A program made the position numbers and the translations under genes. Below, in pieces: positions 43,823 to 53,133 of a stretch of 64,000 nucleotides of DNA (within the stretch, counting starts at the first letter, position 1; each line of letters starts with the position of its first letter). The notes below the pieces were generated by a model. That model was not told where the DNA came from, ran no database searches, and was given only the letters and a program-made list of their open reading frames with translations. The DNA lies in assembly GCF_041052385.1 (NCBI RefSeq), contig NZ_CP163439.1:5259001-5323000 (forward strand), in the 5' to 3' direction. This DNA is from Streptomyces sp. R28 (GTDB lineage: Bacteria; Actinomycetota; Actinomycetes; Streptomycetales; Streptomycetaceae).

Positions 43823-44655
43823 GCAGGGCCGTTGGCGAGGCCTCCGGCGAGTTGTCCGGGGGCTTTCCGTACAAGCTGATCGCGACCGACCTCGACGGAA
43901 CGCTCCTGCGCTCCGACGAGTCGATCTCGCGGCGCACCCGTGACGCCCTCGCCGCGGCCACCGCGGCGGGCGCCGCGCACATCGTCGTGACGGGCCGCGC
44001 GGTCCCCTGGACGCGCCACATCCTCGACGACCTCGGCTACGAGGGCCTCGCCGTCTGCGGTCAGGGCGCCCAGGTGTACGACGCCGGCGAGCACCGCCTG
44101 CTGACGTCGGTGACGCTGGACCGACAGCTGGCGGGTGTGGCGCTGGCCAAGATCGAGGCGGAGGTCGGCCCGCTGTTCCTGGCGGCGAGCCGCGACGGCC
44201 TGGACGGCGACGTCCTGGTCGGGCCCGGCTACGCGGTCACGGGCACGCTCCCGGCGACCCCGTTCACGGACGCGGCGGATCTGTGGAGCGCCCCGCTGAA
44301 CAAGATCTACCTACAGCATCCGAACCTCTCGGACGACGAGCTGGCCGAGGCCGCCCGCCAAGCCGCCGGCGGCTTCGTCACGGTGGCCATGGCGGGCGAG
44401 GGCATCGTCGAGCTGCTACCGCTGGGCCTGTCCAAGGCCACGGGCCTGTCTCTGGCCGCCCGCCGCCTGGGTATGAAGGCGGCGGACACGATCGCCTTCG
44501 GCGACATGCCCAACGACATCCCGATGTTCGCCTGGGCAGCGCGTGGAGTGGCCATGGCCAACGCCCACGAGGAGCTCAAGGCGGTGGCGGACGAGGTGAC
44601 GGCCTCCCATGAGGAGGACGGGATCGCGGTGGTGCTGGAGCGGTTGCTGGGCTGA
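43819..44655 (+). CDS. HAD-superfamily hydrolase (Cof type)
   Basis: 278 aa from the GTG at 43819. HAD motif I IATDLDGTLLRSDE, motif II VVTGRAV, and motif IV FGDMPNDIPMFAWA, with a C2-type cap in the middle (LNKIYLQHPNLSDDELAEAA). Phosphatase of sugar phosphates or nucleotides; substrate unknown. Coupled to serS by a 4-bp overlap. A paralogue with the same layout lies at 54922. Confidence 0.92.
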   Translation: MSRAVGEASGELSGGFPYKLIATDLDGTLLRSDESISRRTRDALAAATAAGAAHIVVTGRAVPWTRHILDDLGYEGLAVCGQGAQVYDAGEHRLLTSVTLDRQLAGVALAKIEAEVGPLFLAASRDGLDGDVLVGPGYAVTGTLPATPFTDAADLWSAPLNKIYLQHPNLSDDELAEAARQAAGGFVTVAMAGEGIVELLPLGLSKATGLSLAARRLGMKAADTIAFGDMPNDIPMFAWAARGVAMANAHEELKAVADEVTASHEEDGIAVVLERLLG

Positions 44656-44802
44656 GGTCGGCGGGACACCGGCGCCGACATACATGCGGGCGCTCAGCTC
44701 CCGCCAAGCCGCGGCAACCGTGCCCACGGCCTGCAGCACCGGGTGCCTTTTCAAGAGAGCTCAAGCCCTGCAAACCGGCCAAGCTCCAGTGGAAACGTCT
44801 CG

Positions 44803-44890
<88 letters not shown>

Positions 44891-45172
44891 GGGTGGGCGA
44901 CCCACGCGAGAGCGACATCGCGTGCTCGAAGCGGCCGCCCCGGGCAGCTCCCCGTGCGGTGCGGACTCGTCGGAGGGGTAGCGATTACTCCGGAGTCCGC
45001 CGCCGGCTGCCCTGTCGGGAGCTCGACGTACTGCCGTGCATGGGCATCGTCGAACTCCTCTCCCAGAACGTGGCGCCGAACTCGTCGTCCGGCGGTGTGG
45101 ACACAACCACTGTGCCTGTACGGCGAGTTGGGTGCCACTGATTAAAGGCCCCGGTGAGGCGCCGCACGCCCC

Positions 45173-45415
45173 TTAACGGCGGCGCCACTTGCGTCGGCGC
45201 CCCTTGCTGAAGAACCACCCGGCAGGCGGCTCGTCGGAGCGCCACGGCTGCGGTTCGGGCTTCTCGCGGCGCCAGCGCGCGGCCAGCATGCGGGCGCGGG
45301 CGGACGGTTCCGAGGTGTCGGCCGCGCGTATGAAGTCGTCGTCCAGGACCAGGTTGTCCCAGGTGTCGTCCCCGGACTGTTCGCGACCCTCGTGCTGCGA
45401 CGTCCCGCCTGCCAT
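45173..45415 (-). CDS. Small hypothetical protein
   Basis: 80 aa from the ATG at 45415, with GGAGG 6 bp upstream. Acidic first half (DDTWDNLVLDDDFIRAADTS), then a basic Trp/Arg-rich second half (RARMLAARWRREKPEPQPWR) ending WFFSKGRRRKWRRR. Soluble; the charge split suggests a nucleic-acid or protein-binding adaptor. Family not recognised. Confidence 0.72.
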   Translation of the reverse strand: MAGGTSQHEGREQSGDDTWDNLVLDDDFIRAADTSEPSARARMLAARWRREKPEPQPWRSDEPPAGWFFSKGRRRKWRRR

Positions 45416-45485
45416 CCCCGTCCTCCAGTTCGTGCAGTACATCCCCCTCTGCCCAGTGTGCCCGGGCAGAGGTGAAGCGCCCGTC

Positions 45486-45516
45486 AAGAGCGGGCCCGGT
45501 CAGGGGCCCAACTCTT
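45486..45516. terminator. Bidirectional terminator between convergent units
   Basis: AAGAG-C-GGGCCC with loop GGTCAG, then GGGCCC-AA-CTCTT and TTATTT on the plus strand. It lies 71 bp past the last gene of the leftward ABC operon. Confidence 0.7.
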
Positions 45517-45586
45517 TATTTCTCACCGGAGAACTCGTCTCCCGGCGTTCACTCATCACCAGCGAGTCACACTCCCCACCGGCGAG

Positions 45587-46306
45587 TCACTCCTCACCGG
45601 CGAGCGTCAGCGACCGCAGTTTCTGTCCTGCGTACCAGGTCGCGAGCACGGTGACGACGGCCAACAGCACGGTTGCCGTGGGCAGTGAGACGTCCGACGT
45701 CACCATCTCCCCGCCGGCGACCTTCTGCGCCACCGCCAGCGCCCACTGCTGGACGCTCAGCGTGCGCGCCCCCGATACCAGGGAGCCGAACAGGGCCTCC
45801 CAGACGAGCGCGTAGACGAGCCCGAAGACCACCGCGTGCCGGGACACGGTCCCGAGCAGCAGGAAGAGTGCGGCGTAGGCGATGGAGGCGACCAGCGCGG
45901 CCACCGTGTAGGCGACGGCGATCTGCTGGCCGTTGCCGTTCAGGATGAACCCGGCGATGAAGGTGGGCAGCGCCGAGAACACCATCGTCACGGCGATCGC
46001 CACGATCAGCTTGGTGAAGATGATCGTCGACCGTTTCACCGGCTTGGACAGCAGATACACCACCGAGCCGTCGTCGATCTCGGGCCCGATCGCGCCGGTC
46101 CCGGCGATGACACCGATGATCGGCACCATGGGGGCGAGCGCAAGCCCGCCGAGCAGGTCCGACGCGGTCTGGTCGTCGGCTCCGGCGAGAGCGCGCACCA
46201 CCACGGAGACCGCGATGAGCAGCAGCGGCAACGCGCCCAGGATGAGGGCCCGGCGGCGGCCGAGCAGTGCTCGGTAGGTGAGCCGGGCGACTGTGGGGTC
46301 GTACAT
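45587..46306 (-). CDS. ABC-2 type transporter permease
   Basis: 239 aa with six hydrophobic segments typical of ABC-2 permeases (LGALPLLLIAVSVVVRALAG, LAPMVPIIGVIAGTGAIGPE). The IDDGSVVYLLSKPVKRSTII segment after TM2 is a family hallmark. Pairs with the ATPase at 46318-47229, 11 bp upstream. Last gene of a four-gene operon. Substrate unknown. Confidence 0.9.
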   Translation of the reverse strand: MYDPTVARLTYRALLGRRRALILGALPLLLIAVSVVVRALAGADDQTASDLLGGLALAPMVPIIGVIAGTGAIGPEIDDGSVVYLLSKPVKRSTIIFTKLIVAIAVTMVFSALPTFIAGFILNGNGQQIAVAYTVAALVASIAYAALFLLLGTVSRHAVVFGLVYALVWEALFGSLVSGARTLSVQQWALAVAQKVAGGEMVTSDVSLPTATVLLAVVTVLATWYAGQKLRSLTLAGEE

Positions 46307-46317
46307 CTTTCGGCCTC

Positions 46318-47229
46318 CTACGCCGCGACGAGATACGAGAAGACGGACTCGAGGGACTCGTCGGACGGCGAGACCGTGAGCAGGCGGACGCCGTGTTCGC
46401 GTGCCACCCTCGGCAGCAGGGCCGTGAAGCGGCCGAAGTCGACGGCCTGGATGTGCAACGCGCCCTCGGCCAGGTCGACCTCGATCCCGGACGTCGACGG
46501 GTCGGCGATCAGCGCGGCCGCGAGGGTGCGGTCGTCGCTGGAGCGCACCAGGTAGCGGTGCGGGCGGTCGGTCATCAGGCGGCGGATCTTGCGGAAGTCG
46601 CCGCTGGCCGCGTGCCGCCCGGCGACGACCACCTCGATGTGCCAGGCGAGTTGCTCGACCTCTTCGAGGATGTGGGAGGAGAACAGCACGGTGCGGCCCT
46701 CGTCGCCCATGCGCCGCAGCAGGTCCATGAGCTGCATGCGCTGGCGTGGGTCCATGCCGTTGAAGGGCTCGTCGAGCAGGAGCAGCGAGGGGTTGTGGAC
46801 TAGGGCGCTCGCCATCTTCACGCGCTGGCGCATGCCCTTGGAGTACGTGGAGATCTTTCGGTCCTGCGCGTACTCCATCTCGACCGTGGCCAGGGCCTTT
46901 TGGGCGGCCTTGGCGCCCAGGCCGTGCAACTCGGCGTTGGCGACGACGAATTCGCGGCCGGTGAGGAAGTCGTACATCGCTTCGCGCTCGGGGACGATGC
47001 CGATGTGCTTGTAGATGGCCTCGTTGCGCCAGACCGGCCGGCCGTCGAGGGTGACGGTGCCGGTGGAGGGGGCCAGGAAGCCGCCCATCATGTTGATGAG
47101 GGTGGACTTCCCGGCGCCGTTGGGGCCGAGGAGGCCGGTGACGCCGGGGCCGATCGTCATGGTGATGTCGTTGACGGCGACCACGTTGCCGAACCAGCGG
47201 GAGACGTGGTCGATGGAGAGCGTGGTCAC
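46318..47229 (-). CDS. ABC transporter ATP-binding protein
   Basis: 303 aa from the GTG at 47229, which overlaps the upstream permease stop as GTGA. Walker A GLLGPNGAGKSTLINM, signature YSKGMRQRVKMASAL, Walker B LLLLDEPFNGMDP, switch His in LFSSHILEEVEQ. C-terminal extension of about 80 residues typical of ABC-2 exporter ATPases (DDRTLAAALIADPSTSGIEV). Works with the permease downstream. Confidence 0.93.
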   Translation of the reverse strand: MTTLSIDHVSRWFGNVVAVNDITMTIGPGVTGLLGPNGAGKSTLINMMGGFLAPSTGTVTLDGRPVWRNEAIYKHIGIVPEREAMYDFLTGREFVVANAELHGLGAKAAQKALATVEMEYAQDRKISTYSKGMRQRVKMASALVHNPSLLLLDEPFNGMDPRQRMQLMDLLRRMGDEGRTVLFSSHILEEVEQLAWHIEVVVAGRHAASGDFRKIRRLMTDRPHRYLVRSSDDRTLAAALIADPSTSGIEVDLAEGALHIQAVDFGRFTALLPRVAREHGVRLLTVSPSDESLESVFSYLVAA

Positions 47230-48161
47230 AGTCCGACCTTTCGGTAGCGGCGCATGAGGAGGCCGTAACTCGCGGCGATCAGGCCGAGGGTGACAAGGAC
47301 GTAGAGGACGCCTTCGCCGTTGCTCGGGCCCACCCCGCCGGGGAACGCGGAGCTCGCGCCCAGGAAGGCGGACTGCACGCCGTCGATGAGCGTGACCGGC
47401 GAGAAGAGGCCGATCCAGGCGATGGCCCCGCTGCTGCCCCCGTCGTCGCCGAGGGACTGGGCGTCGGCGATGGCCTGGAGGGTGGACACCGCGCCGTAGG
47501 AGATGGTCAGTACGGCGATCACGGCCGCGATGCCGAAGCCGCGGCGCGGGGTGACCGACGCGATGACCAGGCCGAGGCCGGCGAAGAGCAGCGAGAGCAG
47601 TGCCACGGAGACGAGTCCCTGTGCGAATCCCTTGGTCTGGTCGGCGAAGTCGAGCTTGGCCAGCAGCGCACCCACGTAGAGCACGAGCAGCGGGGCCGCA
47701 GTGAGGATGAACAGCGCGGAGGCCAGCGCGGCGAACTTGGCCCGTACGTAGTCGGCGGTCTCGATGGGCCGCGAGAAGTACAGCGGTACGGTCTTGAAGC
47801 GCAGGTCGCGGGAGACGGACTGGGGCGCCTGCGAGGCGACGTACAGGCTGATGACGGCCTGCATGACGATCGCGTAGCGGGTGTAGTCGACGGGCAGGTC
47901 GTTCGCCTTGGTGGCGACCGCGACGGCGACCATGATGGCCGCGGGCACGCACATCACCACGAACAGCAGCATCGGCAGCACCTTGGACTTCACCGAGCGG
48001 CCGAGGCCGTAGGCGCCGCGCAGGGACTGCGAGTAGAGGGAACGGGTGGCGTAGGAGCGGCCGAGACGGGGGCCGTCGTAGCTGCGGTAGCCGATGTTGT
48101 GGATACGGGTCTGGTCACCCGGCTGGGTGACAGGTGTCTGCAGGGGCTGCTCAACCGCCAT
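47226..48161 (-). CDS. ABC-2 type transporter permease
   Basis: 311 aa. A ~50-residue cytoplasmic start (IHNIGYRSYDGPRLGRSYAT), then about six membrane segments (VLPMLLFVVMCVPAAIMVAV near residue 65). SRDLRFKTVPLYFSRPIETA matches the family loop seen in the partner permease. Its start overlaps the upstream ATPase stop by 11 bp; its stop overlaps the next GTG. Confidence 0.9.
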   Translation of the reverse strand: MAVEQPLQTPVTQPGDQTRIHNIGYRSYDGPRLGRSYATRSLYSQSLRGAYGLGRSVKSKVLPMLLFVVMCVPAAIMVAVAVATKANDLPVDYTRYAIVMQAVISLYVASQAPQSVSRDLRFKTVPLYFSRPIETADYVRAKFAALASALFILTAAPLLVLYVGALLAKLDFADQTKGFAQGLVSVALLSLLFAGLGLVIASVTPRRGFGIAAVIAVLTISYGAVSTLQAIADAQSLGDDGGSSGAIAWIGLFSPVTLIDGVQSAFLGASSAFPGGVGPSNGEGVLYVLVTLGLIAASYGLLMRRYRKVGL

Positions 48162-49134
48162 GGCCGACCGCCTCCTTCCGCTGTGCTTCGCTGCTGTGCT
48201 CGCTGTCGGTGAAGACCTCCGAGATGTGGTGCCGGCGCTGTTCCATGCGCACCAGGCCGAGGCCGAGGTCGGCGACCACGTCGCGCACCAGGTCGTAGGT
48301 CTCGTCGCCCTGCGCGGTGAGCAGCAGGATGTGCCCGGCGCCCGGGAGGCCGCCGCTGCCGTCGAGAACGTCCACCCCGCGCGCGTGGAGCGCCTCGCGC
48401 ACCGCGCGGGTGCCGTCCGGGTGGTCGTCGGTGTCGGTGACCTCGATGGCGAGGGTCGTCGTGGTCTGGGTGAAGTCGGTGGTGGAGCTGGAGCGCAGGA
48501 GCTTGCCGCCGTCGATGACGACGACGTGGTCGCAGGTGCGCTCCAGTTCGCCCAGGAGATGCGAGGTGACCAGGACCGAGATGCCGAAGTCGGTGTGGAT
48601 GCGGCGGATGAGGCCGAGCATCTCGTCGCGGCCGACCGGGTCGAGGCCGTTGGTCGGCTCGTCCAGGAAGACCAGCTGCGGGTCGTGCACCAGGGCCTGC
48701 GCCAGCTTCACGCGCTGCTTCATGCCGGTCGAGTAGCCCCCGATGGGGCGATAGCGCTCCTCATAGAGACCGACGTGGCGCAGCGTGTCCGCGGTGCGCT
48801 CGCGCGCGGCGGCGGGGGGCAGGCCGGACATGCGGGCCATGTGCACGACGAACTCGGTGGCCGAGACGTCGGGCGGCAGACAGTCGTGCTCCGGCATGTA
48901 TCCGACGCGCTCGCGGATGGCACCGCCCTTGGTGGCGACATCGAGGCCGAGCACGGCGGCGCGGCCCTCGGTGGCGGGGGACAGACCCAGCAGGATCTTG
49001 ATCAGTGTGGACTTGCCGGCTCCATTGGCTCCGACGAGTCCGGTCACACCGGGCCCGACGTCCACGGAGAGCCGGTCAAGCGCGGTCACCCTGGGGAACC
49101 GCTTGCTCAGGCTTTCGGTCGCGATCACAGTCAC
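48151..49134 (-). CDS. ABC transporter ATP-binding protein
   Basis: 327 aa from the GTG at 49134. Walker A GLVGANGAGKSTLIKI, signature YSTGMKQRVKLAQAL, Walker B LVFLDEPTNGLDP, switch His in LVTSHLLGELER. First gene of the four-gene ABC-2 unit. The two ATPases are distinct in sequence, so the operon may encode two exporters or one heteromeric one. Divergent from the M24 gene across 248 bp. Confidence 0.93.
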   Translation of the reverse strand: MTVIATESLSKRFPRVTALDRLSVDVGPGVTGLVGANGAGKSTLIKILLGLSPATEGRAAVLGLDVATKGGAIRERVGYMPEHDCLPPDVSATEFVVHMARMSGLPPAAARERTADTLRHVGLYEERYRPIGGYSTGMKQRVKLAQALVHDPQLVFLDEPTNGLDPVGRDEMLGLIRRIHTDFGISVLVTSHLLGELERTCDHVVVIDGGKLLRSSSTTDFTQTTTTLAIEVTDTDDHPDGTRAVREALHARGVDVLDGSGGLPGAGHILLLTAQGDETYDLVRDVVADLGLGLVRMEQRRHHISEVFTDSEHSSEAQRKEAVGHGG

Positions 49135-49360
49135 GCTTCGAAGGTAGTGACACGGACCACGCCGGTCGTCACCCCGCAGAGCTGTATCGGGGTCAGACTC
49201 CAGGACTACGGGGCCCTAGGGGTCACCCCTGAGTCGAACAACGCGACCCTGGTTTTCCACATCGGCGTGGTTTTCCACAGCCCGAGACCCGCCTATTGAC
49301 GCAGCCTCTAACAACTGTCACATTCACCAGTGTCAAGTTACGGGCACGTACCGCAGTCAG

Positions 49361-49369
49361 TGTGGACAA
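49361..49369 (-). other. Single perfect DnaA box
   Basis: TGTGGACAA, complement of TTGTCCACA, lies 13 bp before the M24 start. Confidence 0.6.
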
Positions 49370-49382
49370 GTGGGGCGGTGGC

Positions 49383-50234
49383 ATGACTACGGCAGTGACA
49401 GGCGAACTCCGTGCGGATTCCGCGGAATTGCGTGGGTTCAGGCAGGTCCAGCGACTGGCGTACGAGTGCGCGGAGGCCGTCGCGGCGCGGCTGGAGCCGG
49501 GCATCACCGAGCGCGAGGCGGCGCGTATGCAGCGCGAGTGGCTGCGTGAGCGCGGTGTGCGGGACTGGTTCCATCTCCCCTTCGCCTGGTTCGGGGATCG
49601 CACGGCGTTCGTGAACTTCCGCATCCCGCTGCAGTTCTTCCCCACCAACCGCCGACTGGAGCCCGGGATGCCGTTCATCCTGGACATGGCCCCGGTGTAC
49701 GACGGCTACACGGCCGACATCGGCTACTCGGGCTCACTCGGCATCAACCCCGTACAGGACAAGCTGATGGCCGACCTGGAGGCGCATCGCGAGCTGATCC
49801 TGCGCCAGGTGCGCGAGCGGCGGCCGCTGCGGGAGATCTACGAGGACGTGGACCGGCTCATGGTCCGCCAGGGCTACGCCAACCGGCACCGCGCCTATCC
49901 CTTCGGCGTGATCGCGCACAAGGTCGACAGGGTCGAGCGGCACCGTTGGTCGGCGCATGTGTTCGGGTTCGGCGCCCAGTCCCTGAAGGGCCTGGCGAGC
50001 GACGCGCTGCACGGGCACCGCGAGGGCTGGTCCCCGCTGTGGTCGCCGTACCGCTTCTCCGACCACCCGCCGCAGCCGGGCCTGTGGGCTGTCGAACCCC
50101 ACCTGGGCTTTCGGGGGACGGGCGCGAAGTTCGAGGAGATCCTGGTCGTCACCGACTCCGTGGACCCCGAGGAGAGCGCCTTCTGGCTGGACGACGATCT
50201 GCCGCATGTGCGGCGTTGGGCGGAGGAGAAGTGA
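49383..50234 (+). CDS. M24-family metallopeptidase
   Basis: 283 aa from the ATG at 49383. Creatinase/aminopeptidase fold with likely metal ligands: Asp in FILDMAPVYDG and TADIGYSG, His in SAHVFGFGAQ, Glu in LWAVEPHLGFRG and KFEEILVVTD. No N-terminal aminopeptidase-P domain, so shorter than PepP. It could be a proline-specific dipeptidase or a non-peptidase creatinase. Its TGA overlaps the next GTG by 4 bp (50231-50234), starting a three-gene operon. Confidence 0.85.
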   Translation: MTTAVTGELRADSAELRGFRQVQRLAYECAEAVAARLEPGITEREAARMQREWLRERGVRDWFHLPFAWFGDRTAFVNFRIPLQFFPTNRRLEPGMPFILDMAPVYDGYTADIGYSGSLGINPVQDKLMADLEAHRELILRQVRERRPLREIYEDVDRLMVRQGYANRHRAYPFGVIAHKVDRVERHRWSAHVFGFGAQSLKGLASDALHGHREGWSPLWSPYRFSDHPPQPGLWAVEPHLGFRGTGAKFEEILVVTDSVDPEESAFWLDDDLPHVRRWAEEK

Positions 50235-52000
50235 CGGTGCCGGTGACTCTTCAGAGCGCGCGTGAGCGCCGGGTGCGGACCGGCGGGGTCGAGCTGTGCG
50301 TCGCCGAGCTGGGCGACCCCGGGCAGCCGACGGTGATCCTCGTGCACGGCTATCCGGACAGCAAGGAGGTGTGGTCCGAGGTCGCGCCGCGGCTGGCCGA
50401 CCGCTTCCATGTCGTGCTGTACGACGTCCGGGGCCACGGCCGCTCGACGGCACCGAAGCCGCTGCGGGGCGGCTTCACGCTGGAGAAGCTGACGGACGAC
50501 TTCCTGGCCGTCGCGGACGCGGTCAGCCCGGACCGGCCCGTGCATCTGGTGGGGCACGACTGGGGCTCGGTGCAGTCCTGGGAGTTCGCCACCGTCAAGC
50601 GCACCGAGGGCCGGATCGCCTCCTTCACGTCCATGTCCGGCCCGTCCCTGGACCACTTCGGACACTGGATCAGCAACCGGATCAAGCGCCCCACCCCGCG
50701 CCGGGTCGGCCAACTCCTCGGCCAGGGCGCCAAGTCCTGGTACGTCTATCTGCTGCACACACCCGTGCTGCCCGAACTGGCCTGGCGCGGCCCCCTCGGC
50801 AAGCACTGGCCGAGGCTGCTGGAGCGCTTCGAGAAGGTGCCCGGCGGCGGCTATCCGACCTCGTCACTGCCGACCGACGCGGCGCACGGGGCATGGCTGT
50901 ACCGCGACAACGTCCGCTCCCGGATGCGCCGTCCGCGCACGGACGCGTACGCGCACGCGCCCGTACAGCTCATCACGCCGCTCGACGACGCCTTCCTGTC
51001 GGAGAAGCTCTACGACGAACTGGAGCAGTGGGTTCCGCAGTTGACCCGGCGCACCCTCCCGGCGAAGCACTGGATCCCGCGCACCCGCCCCGACCAACTC
51101 GTGGCCTGGATCACGGAGTTCGTGACATCCGTGGAAGGCGGGCGGCCGGACTGCGTGACGGCGACCGGGAAGTACGCAGACCGCTTCGGCGGGCAGCTCG
51201 TCCTGGTCACCGGCGCCGGCAGCGGCATCGGGCGGGCGACGGCGTACGCGTTCGCCGAGGCCGGCGCGCGCGTGGTGGCCGTCGACCGGGACGCCGAGGC
51301 CGCGTCCCGCACCGCCGAGATGTCCCGTCTGATCGGCGCCCCCGCGGCCTGGGCGGAGACGGTCGACGTCTCCGACGAGCAGGCCATGGAGAAGCTCGCC
51401 GAGAAGGTCGCCACCGAGTACGGCGTGGTGGACGTCCTGGTGAACAACGCCGGGATCGGACTGTCGGGGTCCTTCTTCGACACCACGCCGGAGGACTGGA
51501 AGAAGGTCCTCGACGTCAACCTGTGGGGCGTCATCCACGGCTGCCGCCTGTTCGGGAAGCAGATGGCCGAGCGCGGGCAGGGCGGCCACATCGTCAACAC
51601 CGCGTCAGCGGCGGCGTACCAGCCCTCCAAGGCGCTGCCCGCCTACAGCACCTCCAAGGCAGCCGTACTCATGCTGAGCGAGTGCCTGCGTGCGGAGCTG
51701 GCCGGCCAGGGCATCGGCGTCACCGCGATCTGCCCCGGCCTCGTCAACACCAACATCACCTCGACCGCCCACTTCGCCGGGGTCGACGCCGAGGAGGAGA
51801 AGCGGCGCCAGAAGAAGTCGGCGCGGCTGTACGGGCTGCGGAACTATCCGCCGGAGAAGGTCGCCGACGCGATCCTGCGGGCGGTGGTGCGCGGTGAGGC
51901 CGTGGTTCCGGTGACGCCGGAGGCGCGCGGGGCCTACCTCATGTCGAGGTTCACGCCGCGGGCACTGCGCAGGATCGCGCGACTGGAGCCGCCGCTATGA
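50231..52000 (+). CDS. Alpha/beta hydrolase - short-chain dehydrogenase fusion (EphD-like)
   Basis: 589 aa from the GTG at 50231, with GGAGGAG upstream. Residues 1-300: alpha/beta hydrolase with VILVHGYPDSKEVW, nucleophile Asp in LVGHDWGSVQSW (epoxide-hydrolase form) and His in PAKHWIPRTRP. Residues 320-589: classical SDR with TGAGSGIG, NNAG and catalytic YSTSK. The architecture and length match mycobacterial EphD (about 592 aa). It could hydrolyse an epoxide and oxidise or reduce the product; substrate unknown. Middle gene of the M24-EphD-MerR operon. Confidence 0.9.
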   Translation: MTVPVTLQSARERRVRTGGVELCVAELGDPGQPTVILVHGYPDSKEVWSEVAPRLADRFHVVLYDVRGHGRSTAPKPLRGGFTLEKLTDDFLAVADAVSPDRPVHLVGHDWGSVQSWEFATVKRTEGRIASFTSMSGPSLDHFGHWISNRIKRPTPRRVGQLLGQGAKSWYVYLLHTPVLPELAWRGPLGKHWPRLLERFEKVPGGGYPTSSLPTDAAHGAWLYRDNVRSRMRRPRTDAYAHAPVQLITPLDDAFLSEKLYDELEQWVPQLTRRTLPAKHWIPRTRPDQLVAWITEFVTSVEGGRPDCVTATGKYADRFGGQLVLVTGAGSGIGRATAYAFAEAGARVVAVDRDAEAASRTAEMSRLIGAPAAWAETVDVSDEQAMEKLAEKVATEYGVVDVLVNNAGIGLSGSFFDTTPEDWKKVLDVNLWGVIHGCRLFGKQMAERGQGGHIVNTASAAAYQPSKALPAYSTSKAAVLMLSECLRAELAGQGIGVTAICPGLVNTNITSTAHFAGVDAEEEKRRQKKSARLYGLRNYPPEKVADAILRAVVRGEAVVPVTPEARGAYLMSRFTPRALRRIARLEPPL

Positions 52001-52015
52001 GTGGGAGCCACCGCT

Positions 52016-53011
52016 GTGAGTGAGGTCAGCCGGGTGGCCGACCAGCGCGGCGAGGTCGGCCACGCGGCCGGCGGGCCGGCCCTTCCGGCCTACCGGATCG
52101 AGGACCTCGCGCACCTCAGCGGTGCCACCGTGCGCACCATCCGCGCCTACCAGGACCGAGGCCTGCTCCCCCGCCCCGAGCGCCGCGGCCGGGCCAACGT
52201 CTACTCCGACGCCCACCTCGTCCGCCTGCGCCAGATCGCCGACCTCCTCGACCGCGGCTACACCTTGGCCTCCATCAAGGAACTCCTGGAGGCCTGGGAC
52301 GCCGGTCGCGGCCTCGGCGGGGTGCTCGGGCTGGTCGCCGAGGTGGACGGGCCGTGGACCGACGAGGAGGCGGTACGGATCTCGCGTGCCGAGCTGGACG
52401 AGCGCTTCGGCGGCGCCCCGGACGACGCAGCGGTGGCCGATGCCGTGGCCCTCGGCGTGCTGGAGCCGGACCCCGCAGACGCGGACTCCTTCCTCGTGCC
52501 GAGCCCCCAAGAGCTGGCCGTGGCAGTCGAGTTGCACTCCGCCGGGGTTCCCCTGTCCGCGATCTCCGGCCATCTAAGGGAGTTGAGGGGGCAGGTCGAG
52601 CACATCGCAGCCCGCTTCCTGGAGTTCACCACCGAACACGTCTTCGCCCGCTACCTGGACGGTCCACACCGTCCGACGGACGCCGAAGCGGCCGAAGCGG
52701 CCTCTCTCGTACGACGACTGCGCCCACTCGCTCAGCAGACAGTGGACGCGGAACTCGCCCGAGCGATGCGACTGTTGGCGGTGCGGCACCTGCGTCAGCA
52801 TCTGGACACGGGCGAGACACCCGATCCGCGGGATCGGACGCGGTCCGTGGCGGTCCCGGCCGAGACGATGGTAGCCGTGGAGAGGCTTGTTGGCCCGGGC
52901 CAGGCCGGGTCCTTCATCGCGCTGGCCGCCGAACGGGAGGTGAGGGCCCGCGCCTTGGATCGGCTCGCCGCAAGTCACGTCACGTCAACCGATCTTGACG
53001 AAACCTCTTGA
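52016..53011 (+). CDS. MerR-family transcriptional regulator
   Basis: 331 aa from the GTG at 52016, which has GGGAG 8-9 bp upstream; a GTG at 52001 is possible. Winged-helix MerR domain: YRIEDLAHLSGATVRTIRAY, QDRGLLPRPERRGRANVYSD, then RLRQIADLLDRGYTLASIKE. The long C-terminal part (~250 aa) is larger than metal-sensing MerR proteins and resembles the actinobacterial MerR group next to SDR/hydrolase genes. Probably regulates its own operon. Ends 122 bp before kptA, with two DnaA boxes in the gap. Confidence 0.88.
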   Translation: MSEVSRVADQRGEVGHAAGGPALPAYRIEDLAHLSGATVRTIRAYQDRGLLPRPERRGRANVYSDAHLVRLRQIADLLDRGYTLASIKELLEAWDAGRGLGGVLGLVAEVDGPWTDEEAVRISRAELDERFGGAPDDAAVADAVALGVLEPDPADADSFLVPSPQELAVAVELHSAGVPLSAISGHLRELRGQVEHIAARFLEFTTEHVFARYLDGPHRPTDAEAAEAASLVRRLRPLAQQTVDAELARAMRLLAVRHLRQHLDTGETPDPRDRTRSVAVPAETMVAVERLVGPGQAGSFIALAAEREVRARALDRLAASHVTSTDLDETS

Positions 53012-53023
53012 ATCGGCGGCTCG

Positions 53024-53057
53024 TTGTCCACAGAATCGCCAATTCCCCTGTGGATAA
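53024..53057. other. Two facing DnaA boxes upstream of kptA
   Basis: TTGTCCACA at 53024-53032 and TGTGGATAA at 53049-53057, with a near match TGTGGATCA at about 53069. They occupy the 122-bp intergenic gap before kptA. Confidence 0.75.
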
Positions 53058-53133
53058 CCGCACTTGGTTGTGGATCAAACATCCGGAGCGAAATCGTTCG
53101 CGTGATTCACACCTCTCCCGGCACGCTGGTGGC

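Noticed and set aside
51997..52023. ATG at 51997 as the MerR start
   Set aside because: That frame stops after eight codons; the MerR frame opens at a GTG.
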